Below, piece by piece: positions 57,690-64,000 of a DNA stretch of 64,000 nt (the first letter of the stretch is position 1; every line of letters starts with the position of its first letter). The position numbers and the translations under genes were made by a program. Origin of the DNA: Pseudevernia furfuracea (taxonomy: Eukaryota > Ascomycota > Lecanoromycetes > Lecanorales > Parmeliaceae); assembly GCA_022315425.1 (NCBI GenBank), contig JAIUPT010000013.1, positions 372,001-436,000 on the forward strand, read 5' to 3'. Under the pieces are notes generated by a model. That model had not been told where the DNA came from. It did no database searches and saw nothing but the letters and a program-made list of their open reading frames with translations.

Positions 57690-60600
57690 ATGTTTTGGCG
57701 GTTTGGGGGCTATGCCAACGTCTCGACCCTCAATACCATCCTCGAAAAACCCGATGTCACACTCGAAGAAGTCTTGGACGAATCAGACTTGATACAAGAG
57801 TTGAAGCAGTCAAATTCAAAGCTGATCGAGTTCTTGCGAGATGAAAATGTCCTGCGAAGACTCCTCGAGCTGGTCGTTGCACCACAGGCTCCGAGACCAG
57901 AAGACGATGGTCAAGGCGAGGACAGTGAGGAGGAGACCATACGCGAGAAGTCGTTGAGCCCTTTTCGAAGAGTCAAAAAGGAGAAATCAAAGCGACAGGA
58001 AGACTTTGAGGACTGGGAGAAAGCAGACAAGGCTAGGACACAGAAAGCGTACACATCGTGCGAGGTCCTCTCATCGGAAACGTGGTCGATACTTGAGTCT
58101 CTGATGGAGAATCAGAAGCTGTTACGGGCATTCTGGAGGTTTTTGGAAAGAGAGTCACCGTTGGATTCAACCGAGGCAGCATACTTTACAAAGATCAACG
58201 AAACGCTGCTGGATAAAAAGACGGAAGAGATGATGCATTTTCTTCAATCGTTTGAAGGAATCATACCAATTATACTCAAACATATCGACTGTGCCGCAAT
58301 AATGGACCTGTTGTTGAAAATCATAAGCATGGAAAAAAGTGAAGGTGGTGCAGGAGTTGTCGACGTATGTTGTTACACTTTGCGAAAGGGACAATCTGTT
58401 GTTCGCAGGCTGATACGGAATACAGTGGTTACAAAGTCAAGATCTCATGCCGCGCTTACTCGCTTTTTTGGAAAAAGACAACGCCCCGGGGACGCAGACC
58501 TCTGCAGGAGACTTCATCAAAGCTATCGTCACCATCTCAGCCAACGCCTCACAAAATGAGCAATCCTGCATAGGTCCCAACAACTTGACCAGACAGCTTG
58601 TATCAGAGCCGTGTATTGAAAACCTGCTCTCCAACATGCTTAGAGGCGGCAACCCGTTGACGGTTGGCGTTGGGATGATCATCGAAGTCATCAGGAAGAA
58701 CAACTCGGACTATGATCCCGATGTTGGAGCCGGCCCAGACTCAGTCCCTTCAAGTAATGATCCTATCTACCTGGGCACTCTACTAAGATGTTTTGCCAAG
58801 CGTGTGCCCGACTTTATGGGGTTGCTGTTAAGTCCAACCCATGCCGTTGCCGACGGCAACAGCCAAATAACTATCAAGAGAAAAGAGCTGGGCGTAGCCT
58901 TTGGCAACAAGATCGAACCCTTAGGGTTTGATCGCTTCAAGACTTGCGAACTAATGGCAGAGCTCCTCCACTGCAGTAACATGGGTCTACTGAATGAGCG
59001 CGGCAGCGAGGCTTTTGTACGGCAAAGAGACGAAGAAAGAGAGCGATTGAAAGCCGAAGGCGCTTTGGCTCCGAGAATTCCCACTTCAGCTGTCACAGAG
59101 TTCTCGGAAGATAGCACTAATTTCACCAACGGAGTGTCACCTTTAGGCTTGGGCACAGAGCCGGAGGAAAACCACAAGCTCCAAGTGCAGAACAGTGCAG
59201 AAGACGATGGGTACGAGGACGTTGGAAACTCTGCAGACCTAGTGGATGCCGAAGACATCAAGGATGACTTTGACGAGAAGGAGGAGCGATCACCCTTTGA
59301 CACAGAGTCAGAACATACGCAAATGCCGAGCTTGGTCAAGCCTGGCAAGCCCCGATTGGACCTTGACGAAGATTTTGTGGATGAGCCTTTGACTTCTCCG
59401 AGGTTGGAAGCTGTGGATGAGAAAGAGGCTGAGATGCCAGAGGCTGAAGTCCCGGAGCCTTTGGAGCCCAAGTCTCCGAGTAAGTGTGAGCATCAACCCG
59501 AGTCTCCCACCTCTGGCCTAGCATCGGGAGTCAATGAGCTCGCTGTCAATGAGGACACCACTATGACAGACCATGAGACAACCGAAACACCTAAGATTCA
59601 ACATACAGAGGTGCCAACGTCAGAGCCACGTTCTCACAACATTAATGCCGACGCACCTCCTCTACCACACCGAGAACGGCACCTAGATCCCATGTCACCG
59701 GAGTCCGATAGTCCTCGGGGCTTATCACCACACCCAGAGGACAAGCCACCGCCTTTATTTGCAAGTCGAGTAGATCAGCCATCAGACACTCCAAGACAAG
59801 TAGATGAGGATGTCAGTAGCGGCGGCGACAGCCAGCCAACTATTGATACTACTCATGGCGAAGAGGGAGACTCTAGCCGGTCCGTGCTCATGAGTGGTAA
59901 TGATCAGAGCTTTGCACCGCAATTCGAGTATGATGTCGACGGTCAGCCAATGGTCGGCGACTTTCTGAAGATGATGTTTGTTGAACACCATGTTGTACCT
60001 ACTATACTGGTATGTTGCGCCGGTGATTAATCTTTCGCTCGCATCTTACTAATCTGGTCTACTCTGCAGAACTTTTTCTTTCGATTCCCCTGGAACAATT
60101 TTCTTCACAATGTAGTATATGACGTTGTACAGCAGGTATTCAACGGCCCCATGGATAGGGGATACAACCGCACTCTTGCCATTGATCTTTTCCAAACCGG
60201 ACGCGTCACCGAGCGGATAGTCGAAGGCCAGGCCCAGAGTGACGACGCACAGGCAAAGAATAACATGCGCTTAGGGTATATGGGCCACCTCACGTTAGTT
60301 GCTGAGGAAGTGGTAAAGTTCAGCGACAGGCATCCGCCAGAGCTGTTGTCGCAGGTCGTACTCGAGAAAGTGACCAGTCAGCAGTGGAGCGAGTATGTCG
60401 AGAACACGCTATCAGAAACGCGAGAACGAGACAACGCCATCTTAGGTGGTGTTAGACCAGACATGTCTCTCGGCCCACGACAAGCAGTCCTCAACGCTGT
60501 TAACGCAGCCCACGGCTTCGGCCAAGGAGCATCCTCTGCCCTCGCGAACGCTGGGCTCAACGGCAACCCAGGCCTCGACTCGATGGATCTTGCCAGCAAT

Positions 60601-60813
60601 GGTAGCGGAACCTCCAACGGTGGTTTCGGTGGTCTTAGCAGCGGTTCGCTACTGAGCGGCTTCGGTAGCTCAAGCGACGAAGAGGATGAGGAAATGGAGG
60701 AGATTGACGAGGGTGATGCCGGTGCTGGTCAAGATTCGGTGGGTGGTCTTTCGTTTGAGGACATTGACATGAGCGATCGAGATCATGCCCAGATATTAGC
60801 AACTGCATCATGA
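57690..60813 (+). CDS. SAPS-domain Sit4/PP6 phosphatase regulatory subunit
   Basis: Three exons (57690..58364, 58426..60009, 60070..60813), 1000 aa. The start MFWRFGGYANVSTLNTILEK is the SAPS N-terminus. The helical repeat domain runs to about residue 500: WSILESLMENQKLLRAFWRF, FTKINETLLDKKTEEMMHFL, then across intron 1 VVDWLQSQDLMPRLLAFLEK, and LGVAFGNKIEPLGFDRFKTC. A disordered acidic, Ser/Pro-rich stretch (about 530-745) follows. Exon 3 resumes a conserved part, NFFFRFPWNNFLHNVVYDVV and LAIDLFQTGRVTERIVEGQA. Sap155/185/190 and fission yeast Ekc1 are the counterparts; they target Sit4-type phosphatase in TOR signalling and cell-cycle control. The C-terminus after the stop at 60813 may be incomplete (see the next entry). 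Confidence 0.92.
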
Positions 60814-61128
60814 GAGTCTGGTGGGAGCACACGTACTGGTAATGGCAAGTGGCATCGGAGAGTAAGCTTGAATGCTTGACTAGTCTACGCAACCAGACAG
60901 CCTTGCAAATATGCCATGCTTCACCTCTCTCATTGTGCTCTTGCCACTCCCTCGATCCCGTCACGCTCTTCAATCCACTGTCGCCTCAAATCCCTTTCAT
61001 CTGCCCCTTTTTCACCTCTCTTCCTCCACACCCGTCATGATCTTGCTCACGAACAGCCATGCTGACAACACCGTATGTAGTACCTCCCCAGCCACCCAAC
61101 CCTCAACATAACTCCCTCACCGCCAACA
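60814..61128. other. Gap between SAPS stop and an acidic coding block
   Basis: No frame is supported across this stretch. It is either the 3' UTR of the SAPS gene plus a short promoter, or an intron region leading to the block at 61129. Confidence 0.4.
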
Positions 61129-61542
61129 GATCCACCACCTGCCCCGCCGCCCCTCAACCTCCCACCATCGCGCGCCCGCCGCCAACTCGCCGCCCGCCTC
61201 GCCCTGCACAGCCAGCAAAAGGCCGATTCCGAAGCCAACGACTCCGACAACCATGAGCTTGAAAAACCCTTCTCCGACGTCGAAGCAAGCGCCGACGAGT
61301 TTGAAGATGACCCTCCTTTGACATTTGGAGCGCCCAAGTTGCACCATTCACCGACACCGAGCGGTCATTTTGGCAGTATTGACCCGCCGAAGGACGCTGG
61401 CGACGTGAAAGCGACGGCGCATCGGCAGCTGGATTTGGATGATTTTGCGAATAGTCCGGCGGCCGATGCTGATGATAGGGCGAGTGATGAAGGGGACGGG
61501 GAGGACGGCCATGATGTTGAGATGAGGGTTGCGATGGGATAG
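61129..61542 (+). CDS. Acidic coding block, possible last exon of SAPS gene or separate small gene
   Basis: An open frame follows a good acceptor (CGCCAACAG at 61121-61129). It reads PPPAPPPLNLPPSRARRQLA, LALHSQQKADSE, then a clearly acidic end (SDVEASADEFEDDPPLTFGA, LDLDDFANSPAADADDRASD) and stops at 61542. Composition and low stop density make it look coding. No upstream ATG joins it in frame: exons starting at 61037 or 61059 with the GTATGT donor at 61073 have the wrong phase. A phase-1 donor in the last SAPS exon (for example GAGG/GTGATG near 60710) would give a continuous fusion. I judge it to be part of the SAPS gene or a misread small gene. Confidence 0.4.
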   Translation, partial: DPPPAPPPLNLPPSRARRQLAARLALHSQQKADSEANDSDNHELEKPFSDVEASADEFEDDPPLTFGAPKLHHSPTPSGHFGSIDPPKDAGDVKATAHRQLDLDDFANSPAADADDRASDEGDGEDGHDVEMRVAMG

Positions 61543-61643
61543 AGGTGCCGTGGAGGAGGCAGCTAAGGGGGGAAAGGCTGTGTGTAAGATATGGAAGGGC
61601 GTTCCTTTACTTTCACTGTTGGTATTTCAGTATCGGTCTTTGG

Positions 61644-61681
<38 letters not shown>

Positions 61682-64000
61682 AGTGAGAGTGAGAGTGAGA
61701 GAGTGAGAGTGAGACTGTATTTTAAGTTCGCATACCCGCATACCCAATTTGGAAGGGGAAGTTATCGTTGTATGCAAGCTTGTTGCAGCTATCCTAACAT
61801 CGCTGCGCAAGCTGTTCGTTCTGCTATTAACTCCTTGCAGGGTTCTCGTTGTTCTTTCACTGATACCTTGCTGGCTTTGAACTTTTGATGTCCCAAACAG
61901 AGGGGTCAGTGAATTCGTCACTGAGGGTTTCAATTTTGCCAGGCGAATCGACAATTTCCGTCAAGTGAGCCACGGTTCACTCAGCCCGTCTGATCATCTT
62001 GTTGGCCCTTGTCACCCTCCCTCCACATCGGTATAAGCCCGAGACCCCGCTGAGGCGCATTTTCATAGATGGGGTCAAAGGGAAAAGCCCCCCCCCCCGG
62101 CTTATCTCGTGAAACCAAAGCCCAACACAGCTCATACACGAAGACGGCGTTGAGACTGGAGCTAGCGCGAACTGCCGAAGGGAAGAAAGCAGGGGAATCT
62201 TCTCCGTAAGTACCTCGAAAATCTGCGGTTGATCATGCAATCGTTGATTGAGTTTTTCCATGCGACCTGAAGCCTCAGCGTGACGTCAAGAATTATGCCC
62301 ACTCCGACGTGACCAAGGCCGAGCCATTTCCGCTGATTCTCGCACCGACACACGACCTCGCAATCGAGAGACACACGAAACACTCTCAGGGTTGTGTGAC
62401 ATTACCGTACATCCGTTGTGTCCTCGGGTACGGTGGGACCTCCTTCAAACCGTCGGATGCAGAACCTCAGCGAAAGGCTGCGATGTCTTGATCCAACGCC
62501 TGGGCGACTTTTATCCTTCTCGAACCGCTCAGTTCTCGCCGAAAAAAAGGCGCTCCCCCCCCCTCTGCACCCCATTGTTCCTCTGGCCAATCTCCAATTC
62601 ATCATCATCTACGATTCAGGCAAACGAGTTTGATGTCGCAAACGTTGCCCAGATGATCCGGTCTTTTCGACAAAAAAATCCCAAGCAAGGAAAATCCTTT
62701 TTCTTTTTGAGGATGAGATCGAACAGGATCGATGCCCGCGTTCCAGCCAGGCCACAAAAAAACCCGTCCGTCGCTGGATTTTTCCTCCTTCCCGGTTCTA
62801 TCTACCGACGAGCAAGCTGGTGAGAGCCCCGCACAATTCAATGGTTCTTCATCGAACAAGGCGGCTGCAGGCTACGGGACCGCTCGCTTCGACACTTCCG
62901 GACGAAGAGGAATCGCAGCGGTACAGTAAGCTGAGGGTTAGCTTGGTGGATCCGGGGGGTTCTTGGTCAGATAGGCGTCGTTGATTCTTCAAGTTGTCGG
63001 GCTTGTCACGTGGAATGATCTCGTGATTAGGCTTCCTGCAACGGGGGGTTGCATAGGCCTATGTAATTGTGGCGTGTCATATATTCAAATCGCACAGTGA
63101 GACACCTGAAAAAGAAGCTGGTATAACGTAACGTACTTCTTGTTCAACAACACATGATCATCCGACCCTTGACCTCAAGAGTGGGCATTGAAGTCCTTAC
63201 ACCGCGAATGCAAAACGGACCTTCACCTTTTATTTCTCTAGATCAGAATTTCAGGGCGACAAAGCCTTTATTTGCCGTAGAACAGTCATGCAGACCTTTT
63301 CTCTCCTCTATACTATGTAACTTCCATAATGAAATGAACAGTACACTTGTCTTTTCCCCCATCTCCCTTCTCTACCATCTTCTCAAACCCCTGCATGTTG
63401 TCAAGACAGGATGGCCAAGCCAACCTAATTTGCCCGAGGAATCTGCGGTAATGACCGGCAATCTGTGCACACAGAGGTTGCTCACGATATGCCCTCTCTC
63501 TCTCTTCCTCCCCCCCCCGACCTACAGCCAGAGACGCTGAGAGTGGTACAGAACCCGAGTCGTGGGCCCGCAGGAGGCTTTGGAGGAAGTAAGTGCGATA
63601 TTTTACTTTGCCCTGCACATTCTCAAGGTTTGGCCCAGCCGGCCTGAATTTTCGTCTTTGTGGTCTAGATGACAACCGGGCTCACGGAGCGCTGAATGTT
63701 GGAAACTACAAAGATCATCGGTGTATAAAACGTCATTAGACAGACGCTGGGTGTTCAATGTTCCAGCGCAGACCGGCGATTGAGTCGAAGCTTCGCCTTC
63801 TGTTCCAGACGGGCCAGGTTCCCTTTTAGAACGGTGAAGAATCGAAGGTATAGAGCCATTGATGACCAGAAGGGCAGACAATTTCAGCATACCTCGGAAG
63901 ACTCTGGGTCTTGCTTGCAGACAACCTGAGAGGACGGGTATTTCGGTCGTCGGACCTCTTCGCAGGAAATCCTACGTTGGCAAAGGCTTAGTTCTTCGCA
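61543..64000. other. 2.5-kb end region without supported gene
   Basis: Short frames only; the longest (62392..62823 plus) has no recognisable domain. A run of 11-12 C lies near 62087. No RNA gene recognised. A gene may begin beyond the right edge. Confidence 0.45.
61651..61715. repeat. (GT)n followed by GAGAGT repeats
   Basis: About 14 GT units, then GAGAGT/GAGTGA units. Confidence 0.9.

Noticed and set aside
62392..62823. 143-codon frame near the right end
   Set aside because: No similarity to any family I know and it crosses poly-A and poly-C runs.

Overview
The window is nuclear DNA of a filamentous ascomycete (Pezizomycotina). The genes are interrupted by short introns of mostly 47-76 bp with GT-AG ends, an upstream CTGAC/CTAAC-like branch site and small phase-conserved exons. 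Several proteins are typical of moulds: a velvet regulator of the VosA type, a Rid1-type GBD/FH3 protein, Dsc2, Vps60 and DUF7730 proteins. I cannot fix the class; Leotiomycetes or Dothideomycetes would both fit. There is no sign of bacterial, viral or organellar sequence, no CRISPR array, and no tRNA or rRNA that I could support.

Layout. 0-10 kb: a PAQR/AdipoR-like receptor, a DUF829 hydrolase, two broken genes (a trypsin-like peptidase and an ankyrin protein), Dsc2 of the Golgi E3 ligase complex, and an aldo/keto reductase. 10-20 kb: the SNARE Vti1, an FAD amine-oxidase-like enzyme, a divergent pair of DUF7730 proteins, and an RCC1/ATS1-like repeat protein. 20-22.7 kb: an AT-rich island with the wreck of the GARS half of a purine-synthesis gene and an unexplained degenerate 200-bp tandem repeat. 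22.7-32 kb: an alpha/beta hydrolase, a small orphan, a single-pass membrane protein, a repeat-bearing DUF7730-like protein, a low-complexity protein whose tail is encoded by a 134-bp pure purine tract, and an acidic protein. 32-44 kb: epsin, a CTR copper transporter divergent from a ferric/cupric reductase, a tail-anchored protein of unknown function, and vosA. 44-50 kb: about 6.4 kb upstream of vosA with no gene I can support and many simple repeats. 50-61 kb: Rid1-like protein, an NRAMP metal transporter, Vps60 and a SAPS-domain Sit4 phosphatase partner. 61.5-64 kb: no supported gene.

Functional themes. Endomembrane traffic is well represented (Vti1, epsin, Vps60, Dsc2), as is metal uptake (CTR, metalloreductase, NRAMP). 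The CTR/reductase pair shares one intergenic promoter and is the clearest case of two genes likely to be co-regulated. Intact housekeeping genes sit beside decayed genes whose stop codons fit C-to-T change, as repeat-induced point mutation (RIP) would give. Most exon boundaries below were set by hand from reading frame, splice consensus and remembered family sequences; no alignment or search was run.
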